From positions 186,001 through 250,000 of the forward strand of contig NZ_JAPHNC010000002.1 in assembly GCF_026241255.1 (NCBI RefSeq): 64,000 nucleotides of DNA. Reading direction: 5' to 3'. The notes under the pieces are model-generated. The model was not told the origin of the DNA, did not search any database, and saw only the letters and a program-made list of their open reading frames with translations. This document shows positions 19,204 to 28,162 of the stretch, piece by piece. The first letter of the stretch is position 1. Every line of letters starts with the position of its first letter. Source of the DNA: Helicobacter sp. MIT 21-1697 (GTDB taxonomy: Bacteria > Campylobacterota > Campylobacteria > Campylobacterales > Helicobacteraceae). Both the position numbers and the translations under genes were made by a program.

Positions 19204-20069
19204 AAATTATCATAGCCCTATGCTTGTGCATTATCACTATATTTGGCAAGGAAATTTCGCCCATCAAAGTGCTTGTGAGTGTGTTGCCACAAAAAGAAAT
19301 GCTTGAATATATCGGTGGTGAATATGTCAAAGTAGAAGTGCTTGTAAGTGTGGGCAAATCACCTGAAATGTATGAGCCAAGCTTCACACAAATGAGACAT
19401 ATCCAAAATGCACAAGTCTTTTTTGGCGTTGGAATGCCCTTTGAATCTGCTTGGCTGAAGCGATTTAAAAATACTAATCCCTCGCTTATTTATCATAGCC
19501 TTATAGATGAACAATCTTCCCAAACTCATCACGCCCACACACATAATCCTCATATTTGGCTTTCTCTCCAAACCTTGCAGCCTCGCATTTTGCTTATAGC
19601 AGATATTTTGGGCAAGATTGATACATCGCATTCACATATTTTTCAAAAAAATGCTCAAGAACTTATAGCAAAACTTAAAAACATACAAAAACGCACTGCC
19701 ACACTTTTAGCTTCACCTAAAGCTCAAAAAAGTTTTATTACCTATCACCCTACATTTGCCTATTGGAGTGCAGAGTTTGGTGTGCAAGAGCTAAGCTTAG
19801 AACATAATGGCAAAGAACTCAAAGGCAAAGAATTAGTTGCGCTTATCACGCAAGCTAAAGGACACAATCTCAAAGCTGTTTTTATTCAACCACAATTTGC
19901 AAAATCACGAGTAGAAATGTTTGCTAAAGAGCTAGGTTTGCGCATCATTGAGCTTGATCCTTTACGCAAAGATTGGCTTTTGTCTTTGCAAGAGAGTGCG
20001 TGTCAAATTGCATTTTCACTTTCTATACAAGAAGTCAAACCTTGTATGCAAGAATATTTTAAAGACTAA
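19200..20069 (+). CDS. znuA: Zinc/manganese ABC transporter substrate-binding protein (ZnuA-like)
   Basis: The periplasmic metal-binding component of a cluster A-I ABC importer. The 289-residue protein has a signal peptide (about residues 1-16) and the family start VLVSVLPQKEMLEYIGGE. A metal-binding His is in a histidine-rich loop (THHAHTHNPHIWLS, about residues 105-118), another in FITYHPTFAYW, and an Asp in the late LDPL segment. The His-rich loop favours zinc. The ATP-binding and permease genes follow at once. Confidence 0.88.
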   Translation: MKIIIALCLCIITIFGKEISPIKVLVSVLPQKEMLEYIGGEYVKVEVLVSVGKSPEMYEPSFTQMRHIQNAQVFFGVGMPFESAWLKRFKNTNPSLIYHSLIDEQSSQTHHAHTHNPHIWLSLQTLQPRILLIADILGKIDTSHSHIFQKNAQELIAKLKNIQKRTATLLASPKAQKSFITYHPTFAYWSAEFGVQELSLEHNGKELKGKELVALITQAKGHNLKAVFIQPQFAKSRVEMFAKELGLRIIELDPLRKDWLLSLQESACQIAFSLSIQEVKPCMQEYFKD

Positions 20070-20072
20070 TCT

Positions 20073-20804
20073 ATGACACCACTTGTGGATATTAAGGAAC
20101 TCTATTTTGCTTATGGAGAGCATAATGTGCTTGAAAATGTTTCTTTTAAGCTGCAAGAGAAAGATTTTTGGGCAATTATTGGACCAAATGGTGGAGGTAA
20201 AACAACTTTTATAAAGCTTATACTTGGACTTTTAAAGCCTCAAAGCGGCAAGATTCAATTTGCTCACAATATGAGTATAAAACATATTGGATATGTGCCA
20301 CAAATTACGCATTTTAATATGGATTTTCCTATCTGTGTGTATGATGTCGTTGCAATGGGCTTATTTCAACCTAAAATCTGGGGATTTAAACCAAAAAAAA
20401 TACAAGATATAGCCGATATAATGGAAAAACTTCATATCGCCCACCTTGCAAAAAAACCTCTTCATAGCCTCTCTGGTGGCGAGCGGCAAAAAGTTTTGAT
20501 TGCGCGTGCCATTGTAAATAAACCTCAACTCCTTATCCTTGATGAACCAACAGCAAATGTTGATGTCAAGGCGCAAGAGGATATTTACCAACTTCTTGCA
20601 ACACTTAATAAAAGCCTAAGCATTCTTGTAATAAGCCACGATATTTCTGTTACACTTGGCTATGCAAAAGAAGTGCTTTATATCAATAAATATGCCCTAG
20701 CTCATCAGATTCCAAAACTCAATTTTGATTTGAAAGAGCATATTTGCGAAGTAGATATTCTTACATATTTTGCCCACTCTTCACAAGGAAAACACAATGA
20801 ATGA
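20073..20804 (+). CDS. znuC: Metal ABC transporter ATP-binding protein (ZnuC-like)
   Basis: The ATPase of the same importer. The 243-residue protein has Walker A GPNGGGKTT (about residues 36-44), the Q-loop YVPQ, the signature LSGGERQKV (about 131-139), Walker B LLILDEPT and the switch histidine in VISHD. It lies three bases after znuA, and its last codons overlap the znuB start. Confidence 0.93.
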   Translation: MTPLVDIKELYFAYGEHNVLENVSFKLQEKDFWAIIGPNGGGKTTFIKLILGLLKPQSGKIQFAHNMSIKHIGYVPQITHFNMDFPICVYDVVAMGLFQPKIWGFKPKKIQDIADIMEKLHIAHLAKKPLHSLSGGERQKVLIARAIVNKPQLLILDEPTANVDVKAQEDIYQLLATLNKSLSILVISHDISVTLGYAKEVLYINKYALAHQIPKLNFDLKEHICEVDILTYFAHSSQGKHNE

Positions 20805-21609
20805 TTTATTTTCATATCAATTCGTATGGATTGCGCTTTTTGTGTCATTTTTAGTCAGTATTTGCAGCGGTATCATTGGCTCAATGATTGTGGCAAATAA
20901 AAATGTCTTTGTTGCTGGAGGTGTAGCTCATAGTGCTTTTGGGGGTGTAGGATTGGCACTTTTTTGTGGATTTAGCACAATGCTTGGCGCAATGCTCTTT
21001 AGCGTAGTTATGGCACTTTTTCTTGCCTATGCGTTTTTATACCAAAGACAACGACTTGATGCATATGTGGGTGCTAGCTGGGCATTTGGTATGGCAATAG
21101 GTGTGATTCTTATTGATTTGACGCCCGGATACAATAATGATATTTCAAGCTATCTTTTTGGCTCACTCCTTGCAGTAAGCCAAAAAGAAATGCTCGCTAT
21201 GGCAATTTTTGATATAATTATCATCGCATTTGTTATACTCTATTATTATGAGATTCTCAGTTTATTTTATGATAGTGAGTTTTGCACGCTTAGAGGTATG
21301 AATGTGCGAGTTTGGACAAGTATCATATTTGTGCTTATAGCTCTAGGAGTTGTCATTTCAATGAGTGTTGCAGGGCTGATTTTGGTATTAGCTATTCTTT
21401 CAATTCCTGCATACATTGCCAATCTCTTTTGCCATTCGCTTAAAATGATGATGATAACCTCGTGGTTGCTTTCACTCATTTTTATGTGGGCTGGATTTTT
21501 TATTGCCTATTGGTGCAATATAAGCATAGGAGCGTGCATTGTTGTGCTTCTTGCACTTGGTATGTTTGCTGCTGTGATAATAAACAAAATTACAAGGAGG
21601 ATTCTATGA
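20797..21609 (+). CDS. znuB: Metal ABC transporter permease (ZnuB-like)
   Basis: The membrane channel of the importer, family ABC-3. The 270-residue protein has about seven to eight hydrophobic segments and the family blocks GGVAHSAFGGVGLA (about residues 41-54) and YLFGSLLAVS. I took the ATG at 20797, which has an AAGGAAAAC Shine-Dalgarno and gives MNDLFSYQF; an earlier in-frame start at 20770 would lie deeper in znuC. Its stop overlaps the next small gene (ATGA), and its last codons provide that gene's AAGGAGG. Confidence 0.9.
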   Translation: MNDLFSYQFVWIALFVSFLVSICSGIIGSMIVANKNVFVAGGVAHSAFGGVGLALFCGFSTMLGAMLFSVVMALFLAYAFLYQRQRLDAYVGASWAFGMAIGVILIDLTPGYNNDISSYLFGSLLAVSQKEMLAMAIFDIIIIAFVILYYYEILSLFYDSEFCTLRGMNVRVWTSIIFVLIALGVVISMSVAGLILVLAILSIPAYIANLFCHSLKMMMITSWLLSLIFMWAGFFIAYWCNISIGACIVVLLALGMFAAVIINKITRRIL

Positions 21610-21797
21610 GAGAAGAAGAATCGCAAAAAATCGCAAAAAGAGCTATAAAAATCGCTTTGCTCTGTGTATTTATCACTTTGCTTTTAAGTCTTATTAATAT
21701 TTACATATTGATTAATCAAATCAGTGCCACAGCAGCGATGAGTAAAGAAATCAAGGTGCTACAAGAAAAAGTAGGCATACAGAGACAAATGCCTTAG
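21606..21797 (+). CDS. Small single-pass membrane protein of unknown function
   Basis: A 63-residue protein starts MREEESQKIAKRAIK, then has one strong membrane helix (about residues 16-38, ALLCVFITLLLSLINIYIL) and a short polar tail. The ideal AAGGAGG at 21594-21600 sits in the end of znuB, and the start overlaps the znuB stop, so the gene is clearly translated with the transporter operon. It may belong to a Helicobacter-restricted DUF family (possibly DUF5408), but I am not sure. A role in the zinc transporter or the envelope is only suggested by position. Confidence 0.7.
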   Translation: MREEESQKIAKRAIKIALLCVFITLLLSLINIYILINQISATAAMSKEIKVLQEKVGIQRQMP

Positions 21798-21818
21798 GCT
21801 TATTCATAAAGGGCATAA

Positions 21819-24350
21819 ATGCGCATTTTGGTTCTTATGAGAGGTATTCCTGCGAGTGGGAAAAGCACTTGGATTGCAAATATGGGCTTAGAGCAATATA
21901 CATTAAGTCCAGATTCTTTGCGCCTTATGGCAAGCTCGCCTGTCCTTTTACCCAAAAGCAAAATATTATTTTCAGAATCCACAGATATTGCACAATCACA
22001 CACACTTGATTCTCTCACATTGATAGGGATTAACCAACAAAATGATAAACAAGTGTGGAAAATACTTTTTACTCTCCTTGAAATGCGCCTTAAACAAGGG
22101 GATTTTACGATTATTGATGCCACTCATACAAGCCATAAAGCTTTGCGTGCTTATGAGGCACTTGCCAATACTTATCGCTATCGCTTAATAGTGGTAGATT
22201 TTAGCCATATTCCCTTAGAAGTAGCTTTGCAACGCAATGCTCATAGGGGTTATAAATCTGTGCCTAGCAATATTTTAGAATCTATGTATGCCACTCTGCA
22301 AGATTCTCTACTTCAATCCCTACCCTCACGTTATCTTGTCCTTAAATCTGATGAAATTGCACCTCCGCAAGATAAAACTTGCCAAAGTATGCTACATTTT
22401 AATCCTATTAATCTCAATGTCTATACTCAAATCCATCATATAGGCGATATTCACGGCTGCTTTGATGCACTTTTAAACTATCTTATCTCTATTCATTCTT
22501 TGCCACACTCACTCCAAGACGCACTGCACATCTTGGAGCAGTCGCAATTTACTCCTCAAATATGTGCTTTATTCCTAAATCCCCAAAACTATTATATTTT
22601 CTTAGGCGATTATATTGATAGAGGTGTGCAAAATGCACAAGTTGTGCGATTTTTATTAGGCATTATGGATTTACCAAATGTATGTCTGCTTGAGGGTAAT
22701 CACGAGCGTTGGCTCTATAAATGGGGAAAAGAGGAGCTGGGCACAAATGAATTTAGCACATTTACCAAAAAAGATTTAGAACAAGGCGGCATAGGAAGCA
22801 AAGATGCACATAGACTTTATTCCAAACTGCGTCAATGTTGCTTATATACTTATGACAATAAGATAGTCTTATGCACACACGGAGGGCTTCCAACCTTGCC
22901 ACCTAATCTCTTGCTTGTAAGCACAAAGCAACTGATTTATGGTAGTGGCGGTTATGAAGATATGCAAGGATGCGCAAAAAGTTTTACTCTTAGCACGACT
23001 AAAGATACTTACCAAGTTTTTGGACACAGAAACAGAGAAAAACACTCTATACGCGTATATGAGCGAAATTTTGCACTTGAGGGTGGTGTGGAATTTGGCG
23101 GTGCATTGCGCGCAGTGGTATTGACAAAAACCTCCTTGCCTCCTTTTAATGCTATAAAAACTCTGCGCACTCACTCTCAACTTTATATGCGCAATTCGCT
23201 TATGGGTATGCATACCTCAAAAGATAACTTTACGCAAATCTATATGCAAAATAAACACTGCTCACAAGAGCTAAATATTTTGCACCAATCACGCTCAATC
23301 TTTTCGCTTTTGCAAAAACTTCGTGCAAGTGCGCTTATTAAAGAAAAGGCATTTGGGCACATTTCAAGCTTTAACTTCACTAAAGAAGCTTTTTTCTCTA
23401 AACAATGGAATAGCCTTACTTGCAAGGCTAGAGGTTTATTTATTGATACATATAATTTTCGTATTTGCGCAAGAGCCTATGATAAATTTTTTAATTATAA
23501 AGAGCGAGAGCCATATAATGATGAGGGCTTAAAGGCAACCCTGCAATATCCTGTGAATGTATTTATCAAAGAAAATGGTTTCTTAGGCATTGTGAGTGCT
23601 AAAAGTGCCAATGATTCTCTAAAGCCAGAATCCAAACTTTTTATCACATCAAAATCCGACCCTACAAGCCCTTTTGCGGATATAGCACGAAATCTTATTG
23701 AGCAAACTTTGCAGGGCGAGGCACAAGATTTGCAAGATTCTATGTGTGAGAGAGAATCTCAACTTTATGAGGAGCTTAAAACGCGCAATCTTAGCCTTAT
23801 ATTTGAAATAATACACCCACAAGATGACCCACATATCATTGCTTATGAAAAGCCACAAGTCATTTTGCTTGATGCGATTTATAACACACTTGATTATGCA
23901 AAACTGCCTTTTGATGAACTCTGCGCACTCGGGGAAAAATTTGGCTTTGTGTGCAAAGAGTATAAAGCTACGCTTCATTGCTGGGAAGAAGTGAGTGAGT
24001 TTCTCCAAAGAGATGAAACCCTGTCTCTATTTTCTCAAGGAAAGCGGGAAAATGGCTTTATTGAGGGTTATGTATTTGAGGATAATGCAGGATTTATGTT
24101 TAAATATAAAGGGGCGTATTATCGTGCTTGGAAAGCTGTGCGTGAAATAATTGAACAATGTGTGCGCACTCGGGAACTGCCTAAAAGCAAAGGTAAAAAA
24201 TGGCACGGAGATAGTGTGTATTACGAGCTTGAGGAAAAATTTATACAATGGCTATGCCAATATATAGAGCAAAATGGCTTTGAGAGTATAGAATCTACCT
24301 CTCTTATTGCTTTGCGTGAGACTTTCTTGCGCTCTTTGGCTGGATTTTAA
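21819..24350 (+). CDS. Three-domain RNA repair enzyme: polynucleotide kinase, metallophosphatase, Rnl1/Trl1-type RNA ligase
   Basis: The 843-residue protein joins the activities needed to heal and seal broken RNA. Residues 1-175: P-loop kinase with GIPASGKST at 9-17 and DATHT, as in the 5'-kinase of Pnkp. Residues about 205-440: PPP-type metallophosphatase with GDIHGC (209-214), GDYIDRG (263-269), GNHE (293-296), THGG and FGHR. Residues about 500-800: nucleotidyltransferase RNA ligase with CKARGLF (near 537), YDKFFN (near 557), the lysine nucleophile in IKENG (K584), FEIIHP (near 663), EGYVF (near 749) and FKYK (near 762). The ARG / DKFFN / KENG pattern resembles T4 Rnl1 and fungal Trl1 ligases. 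It lies 21 bases after the small membrane protein gene. The substrate, such as nuclease-cut tRNA, is inference. Confidence 0.88.
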   Translation: MRILVLMRGIPASGKSTWIANMGLEQYTLSPDSLRLMASSPVLLPKSKILFSESTDIAQSHTLDSLTLIGINQQNDKQVWKILFTLLEMRLKQGDFTIIDATHTSHKALRAYEALANTYRYRLIVVDFSHIPLEVALQRNAHRGYKSVPSNILESMYATLQDSLLQSLPSRYLVLKSDEIAPPQDKTCQSMLHFNPINLNVYTQIHHIGDIHGCFDALLNYLISIHSLPHSLQDALHILEQSQFTPQICALFLNPQNYYIFLGDYIDRGVQNAQVVRFLLGIMDLPNVCLLEGNHERWLYKWGKEELGTNEFSTFTKKDLEQGGIGSKDAHRLYSKLRQCCLYTYDNKIVLCTHGGLPTLPPNLLLVSTKQLIYGSGGYEDMQGCAKSFTLSTTKDTYQVFGHRNREKHSIRVYERNFALEGGVEFGGALRAVVLTKTSLPPFNAIKTLRTHSQLYMRNSLMGMHTSKDNFTQIYMQNKHCSQELNILHQSRSIFSLLQKLRASALIKEKAFGHISSFNFTKEAFFSKQWNSLTCKARGLFIDTYNFRICARAYDKFFNYKEREPYNDEGLKATLQYPVNVFIKENGFLGIVSAKSANDSLKPESKLFITSKSDPTSPFADIARNLIEQTLQGEAQDLQDSMCERESQLYEELKTRNLSLIFEIIHPQDDPHIIAYEKPQVILLDAIYNTLDYAKLPFDELCALGEKFGFVCKEYKATLHCWEEVSEFLQRDETLSLFSQGKRENGFIEGYVFEDNAGFMFKYKGAYYRAWKAVREIIEQCVRTRELPKSKGKKWHGDSVYYELEEKFIQWLCQYIEQNGFESIESTSLIALRETFLRSLAGF

Positions 24351-24373
24351 TCAATTCTATAAAAGGGGAGACA

Positions 24374-24952
24374 ATGCGTTACATATTCATTATTCTATTT
24401 TGTTGTTATAGTCTATTTGCGCAAATAGAAGAAGAAAAGACTTTTACAGATATAAATATCACGCAAGCTTATAGGCAAATGAAAATTGGTTTTTCAGAGG
24501 GCTATTATCTTCCACAAAGTATTAAGACTATGGAAAATATCACACAAACACTTAATGATGAGGAAAGTGAAATCTATGGTTATAAAACTCTCAAGGTGCA
24601 GTGGGAAAATACAAAAGAGGTGAAAATCAGCCTAGAAGCTTTTGAAAATGGAGAGAAAATTTGCACTTATGGAAGTTATGATATATCTTTAAAACAAATA
24701 GATACAAATGTGCAAGGCATTATAGAATCCAAAATGCTTTATCCACAAGATATGCAAACATACATACAAAATGCTTGTGAGTGCAATTATTTTCGTGGTG
24801 AATATGGATATGACAAAGCGAGAGAAAAAGAGCTTGATAAAAAAATAGAGCAATATTGTAAGCCACTCCCGCAAACTTACAAAATCTTGCAAGAAAAATA
24901 TAATAATCAGCCAAAAATGCAAAAGATTCTAGAAAGGGTAAATAGGTTGTGA
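24374..24952 (+). CDS. Secreted protein of unknown function
   Basis: A 192-residue protein with a short signal peptide (IFIILFCCYSLFAQ, about residues 4-17). The remainder is polar and mixed alpha/beta, with four cysteines (in CTYG, ACECN and YCKPL) that could form disulphides in the periplasm. I do not recognise a family. The ATG has AAAGGGGAGAC upstream, 23 bases after the RNA-repair gene. It is followed by two further secreted-protein genes. Confidence 0.6.
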   Translation: MRYIFIILFCCYSLFAQIEEEKTFTDINITQAYRQMKIGFSEGYYLPQSIKTMENITQTLNDEESEIYGYKTLKVQWENTKEVKISLEAFENGEKICTYGSYDISLKQIDTNVQGIIESKMLYPQDMQTYIQNACECNYFRGEYGYDKAREKELDKKIEQYCKPLPQTYKILQEKYNNQPKMQKILERVNRL

Positions 24953-24984
24953 AAGTCTCACCTATCAAATAAAGGAGGTAGCGA

Positions 24985-25421
24985 ATGAAAAACTATTTAT
25001 ATTTTTTGTTTTATTCATAAGCCTAGGATACACGCAAGAAGCCAAAACAACACAAGTATATTTTGACGAAAATCTTACCAATTTGCAATGCGTAAAGGTT
25101 TTTGTCAATCTTGTCAAAAGCAGTGATTTTAATTTTAAATCTTGGCGTGGAGATAAAAGTATAGAATGGGTGAAGGAGCATACCTCATTTGAATTTGATA
25201 CTTGGGATAAGCATACAATCCTTGTGAGATTATTTTTTGATTGGCAAGATTCTAGTAGTGATGGATTTCAAGGCACAGGAACAATAGGTTTTGTAGAATA
25301 TGATAGACAAATACAAAAACTACAAGATAGCACCTTAGAAATACCATTAAGATTTGATAAAAGCCTAGCAAAAAAGCTAGAATCTTGTGAGCGAAGGAAT
25401 ATCAAATGGATAGGACTATAA
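24985..25421 (+). pseudogene. Secreted protein gene with a frameshift in its signal peptide
   Basis: A strong AAAGGAGG precedes ATG 24985, but the frame from that ATG stops after 11 codons (TAA 25018-25020). The adjacent frame has no start codon. It reads a perfect signal-peptide core (FIFFVLFISLGYTQ) followed by about 130 residues ending at 25421. One extra base in the A5 run (24988-24992) or in the T6 run (25002-25007) would join the ATG to this frame, giving about 145 residues. The mature part has one motif-free domain with WRGDKSIEWVKEH and SCERRN. Family unknown. It is either phase-variable, recently broken, or a sequencing error in a homopolymer. Confidence 0.65.
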
Positions 25422-26398
25422 TGCCACACCATAAGCTTTATATGCAAAAGAGCATTATATATCTTTTAGTGTTATCACTATCGTATGCTCACGCATTCAA
25501 TATTACTCCAGAAGATGAGACGAAAGAAAAACCTTTGATTTATGGTCATAATACAATACAAATTAATGCCAAAAATCTTTACTTCAAAGAGCTGCAGCAA
25601 AACACTCCTTTGCCAAAAAATGCTACACCACTTAAACATACCAAAGACACACAAGCACTTTTGCAAAACAAAGAAACACCACAAGGACATACCCATAACC
25701 GCTTTGAGGGCAATTTAGAAGTCAATGGAATTTTGCAATACTCCATAAGGACAGATTGGAGCGGAATCCATAAAGAATGGGTTTTGTTTTTTGATAAAGT
25801 ATATTATAAATCTGGACTTGTTCCTAAAAATAAGCTGTATTCTACTCAAGAATCGCTTATACCAGAAAGTGCCTACATAAATATAACAAAGTTTAACAAC
25901 CAAGAATTGCAAAAATTATTTAATATATCAAAATCTAAACCTTTAGCAATTATCGGAGTTAGGGCAAATGGCATACTTAAAGAGTTGAATATCACTACTC
26001 ACGATGGCGATGAATGGAACTTTTTTGGCAATGTGGAGGATATTTCATTGTTGGGTAATATAATCTTCAAATATCCAAATAAAAGAGAACTTATAGAATC
26101 TATAGGTTTAAGTGATAATATTTTGTTGTATGCCTCCAACGACCCCTACATCAATCTACGCCAATCTCCAAATGGTAAGATACTGCAAGCAATACAAAAA
26201 GATACGATGTTAAATAATTGTGATACACGAGGAAATGAGCTTAAAAATCAAGGAATATTATTATCTCTCGGGCAAGACCCTACCAATCGCAAATGGCTAA
26301 AAGTAGCTTATATCCCACCAGAAGCAAAAGATACAAGTAAAGCAATCTATGGAGTAATCCACGAGAGTCAGGCAAGTTCTCAGTGTGAAGGCTTTTAA
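25406..26398 (+). CDS. Secreted protein with a C-terminal SH3-like domain, unknown function
   Basis: A 330-residue protein with a signal peptide (SIIYLLVLSLSYAHA, about residues 16-30). The central part is unfamiliar (about 30-235). A bacterial SH3-like segment follows at about 240-325 (YASNDPYINLRQSPNGKIL, then KWLKVAYIPP and YGVIHESQ). The pattern INLR-xx-P-xGK is what such domains show; they usually bind cell-wall peptides. The ATG at 25406 is supported by GAAGGAATATCAA. A later ATG at 25442 would give a more conventional signal peptide but has no Shine-Dalgarno. It overlaps the preceding frameshifted gene by 16 bases. Confidence 0.65.
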   Translation: MDRTIMPHHKLYMQKSIIYLLVLSLSYAHAFNITPEDETKEKPLIYGHNTIQINAKNLYFKELQQNTPLPKNATPLKHTKDTQALLQNKETPQGHTHNRFEGNLEVNGILQYSIRTDWSGIHKEWVLFFDKVYYKSGLVPKNKLYSTQESLIPESAYINITKFNNQELQKLFNISKSKPLAIIGVRANGILKELNITTHDGDEWNFFGNVEDISLLGNIIFKYPNKRELIESIGLSDNILLYASNDPYINLRQSPNGKILQAIQKDTMLNNCDTRGNELKNQGILLSLGQDPTNRKWLKVAYIPPEAKDTSKAIYGVIHESQASSQCEGF

Positions 26399-26505
26399 AA
26401 ATCCGCAAGATTTTAAAAGAGAAATACAAAAACAGCAAAGACAAGGTCTTATTTTAGTATCACAAATCCAAAGTATCCTAAAGAAAATGAATAGCTCTCA
26501 CGCGC

Positions 26506-26838
26506 TCAACATAAAGTAATATTCTCAATAAGTTCGCATTCATTATTTTTGATAATCAACGCATCAAGGCAGTAAGCTTGGGTAATCTTATGTGCGAGCA
26601 AATAGAATCCAATCGCTTTTGTGAGCTTTTTTATCTTGCTTGGCGTAATATTATAAATTGGCTCAAAGCCCTCGCCACTTTTAACTTCAACAAAATGCAA
26701 GATATTATCTTTTGAAGCAACAATGTCAATCTCGCCATAACGAGCAAAAAAATTACGCTCTACAATCTCAAAACCACATTTGCGCAAAAATACACAGGCA
26801 AAATCCTCCGCTTGTTTGCCTTTATGTCTGCTATTCAT
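26506..26838 (-). CDS. yraN: YraN family protein (UPF0102), endonuclease-like fold
   Basis: A 110-residue protein with the UPF0102 pattern. It starts SRHKGKQAEDFACVFLRKCG, then has NFFARYGEIDIVASKDN and FVEVKSGEGF; the E-x-x-D-x-V and E-V-K residues correspond to a PD-(D/E)XK nuclease core. The biochemical role is not established. It is the last gene of the leftward operon, 22 bases after hom; the same hom-yraN pair occurs in H. pylori. Confidence 0.88.
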   Translation of the reverse strand: MNSRHKGKQAEDFACVFLRKCGFEIVERNFFARYGEIDIVASKDNILHFVEVKSGEGFEPIYNITPSKIKKLTKAIGFYLLAHKITQAYCLDALIIKNNECELIENITLC

Positions 26839-26860
26839 TTGCTTTATTCTTTACCCTACT

Positions 26861-28153
26861 TTAAGATTCAATACGCATTTTATAGGGCTTTTGCGAGATA
26901 GAATCTAATCTCTCTAGTTCTAAGAGTGCGGCGTTAATATCCCTCTCATAGCAATGATGTGTAGAAAGTAGCATTTTGGCGATATTTTTATCATTTGTCT
27001 CTTTTTGCAAAAACGCACCGATAGAAATATTATGCTGCCCTAGAATCTGCGATACTTGCCCCAATACGCCCGGCTTATCGCACACATATAGCCTTATGTA
27101 ATAATGCGAGTAAATCTCATCAATGCTCTTAAGCTTTAAATGCTCATTACCTTCAAGCTGCTGGCTAAATCCAAGCATTGCAGCACTTTCCCCTCGTGCA
27201 ATGGCAATAAGATCGCTCACCACAGAGCTTGCAGTCGCATCACCTCCTGCTCCTGCTCCATAATACATACTCTCCCCTACATAATCCCCAATCACGCTAA
27301 TGCCATTCATTACATTATCTACCTTGCTTAACATTGCACCTTTAGGAATCATACTCGGATGCACACGCAACTCTACTTCATTGCCTTGCTTTTTGGCAAT
27401 ACCAAGAAGTTTAATCACATAACCAAATTCATTCGCAAACTCTATATCATCAGGCATAATGCCCTCTATGCCCTCTATGAGAATCTCCTCTGGCAGTGCA
27501 TTAATCCCATACGCCAAAGAAGCAAGAATAAGTAACTTATGTCCCGCATCACCACCACTTATATCAAGCGTTGGGTCAGCCTCTGCATAGCCGAGATTCT
27601 GTGCTTGAGTAAGTGCAGCGTGAAAATCTTGATTATACTGCTGCATTTGGGTAAGAATATAATTACTCGTGCCATTAAGTATCCCGCGAATAGCAAGAAT
27701 ATGATTCGCACTCAAACCCTCTTTTAAAACACGAATAATAGGTATGCCACCACACACACTCGCCTCAAAACCCACAGGGACACCATTTGCAAGCGGTGCT
27801 ATATCACAACGATGATAGGCAAGCATTGCTTTATTTGCAGTAACAAAGGCTTTTTTTGCTTTTAACGCTTTTTGAGCAATCTCATAGGCAATCTCCACGC
27901 CACCCATAAGTTCAACAATAACTTCAATCTCTTCATCTTGTAAAATATCATTGACATCAGTGCTTACTTTTACGGAGGCATTAAACTCTTTTAACTTTGA
28001 GTGAGCCTTTACCTCATCGCGCACTATGATATGCTTAATCTCAATCTCTTTTCCAGCCCTTGCACTAATAATATTTTTATTTGCCAAAAGTGCCTTCAAA
28101 ACGCTGCTTCCTACGACACCAAAGCCAACCATACCCACCACAAGTTTTGACAT
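26861..28153 (-). CDS. hom: Homoserine dehydrogenase
   Basis: Reduces aspartate semialdehyde to homoserine for threonine and methionine synthesis. The 430-residue protein has the N-terminal dinucleotide-binding GMVGFGVVGSSV, the VTANKAMLAYH block, the catalytic region GILNGTSNYIL and YAEADPTLDISGGDAGHK (about residues 192-209), and a C-terminal ACT domain (about 350-425, CDKPGVLGQVSQIL) for feedback control. Normal length. It lies nine bases after the aminotransferase gene. Confidence 0.95.
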   Translation of the reverse strand: MSKLVVGMVGFGVVGSSVLKALLANKNIISARAGKEIEIKHIIVRDEVKAHSKLKEFNASVKVSTDVNDILQDEEIEVIVELMGGVEIAYEIAQKALKAKKAFVTANKAMLAYHRCDIAPLANGVPVGFEASVCGGIPIIRVLKEGLSANHILAIRGILNGTSNYILTQMQQYNQDFHAALTQAQNLGYAEADPTLDISGGDAGHKLLILASLAYGINALPEEILIEGIEGIMPDDIEFANEFGYVIKLLGIAKKQGNEVELRVHPSMIPKGAMLSKVDNVMNGISVIGDYVGESMYYGAGAGGDATASSVVSDLIAIARGESAAMLGFSQQLEGNEHLKLKSIDEIYSHYYIRLYVCDKPGVLGQVSQILGQHNISIGAFLQKETNDKNIAKMLLSTHHCYERDINAALLELERLDSISQKPYKMRIES

Positions 28154-28162
28154 ACAAACCTC

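Noticed and set aside
22869-24248. Several minus-strand frames opposite the RNA-repair gene
   Set aside because: No promoters or Shine-Dalgarno, and the plus-strand product has motifs from end to end.
25442-26398. Alternative later start for the SH3-like secreted protein
   Set aside because: It gives a neat signal peptide but has no Shine-Dalgarno; the ATG at 25406 has one. Left as an uncertainty in the feature.
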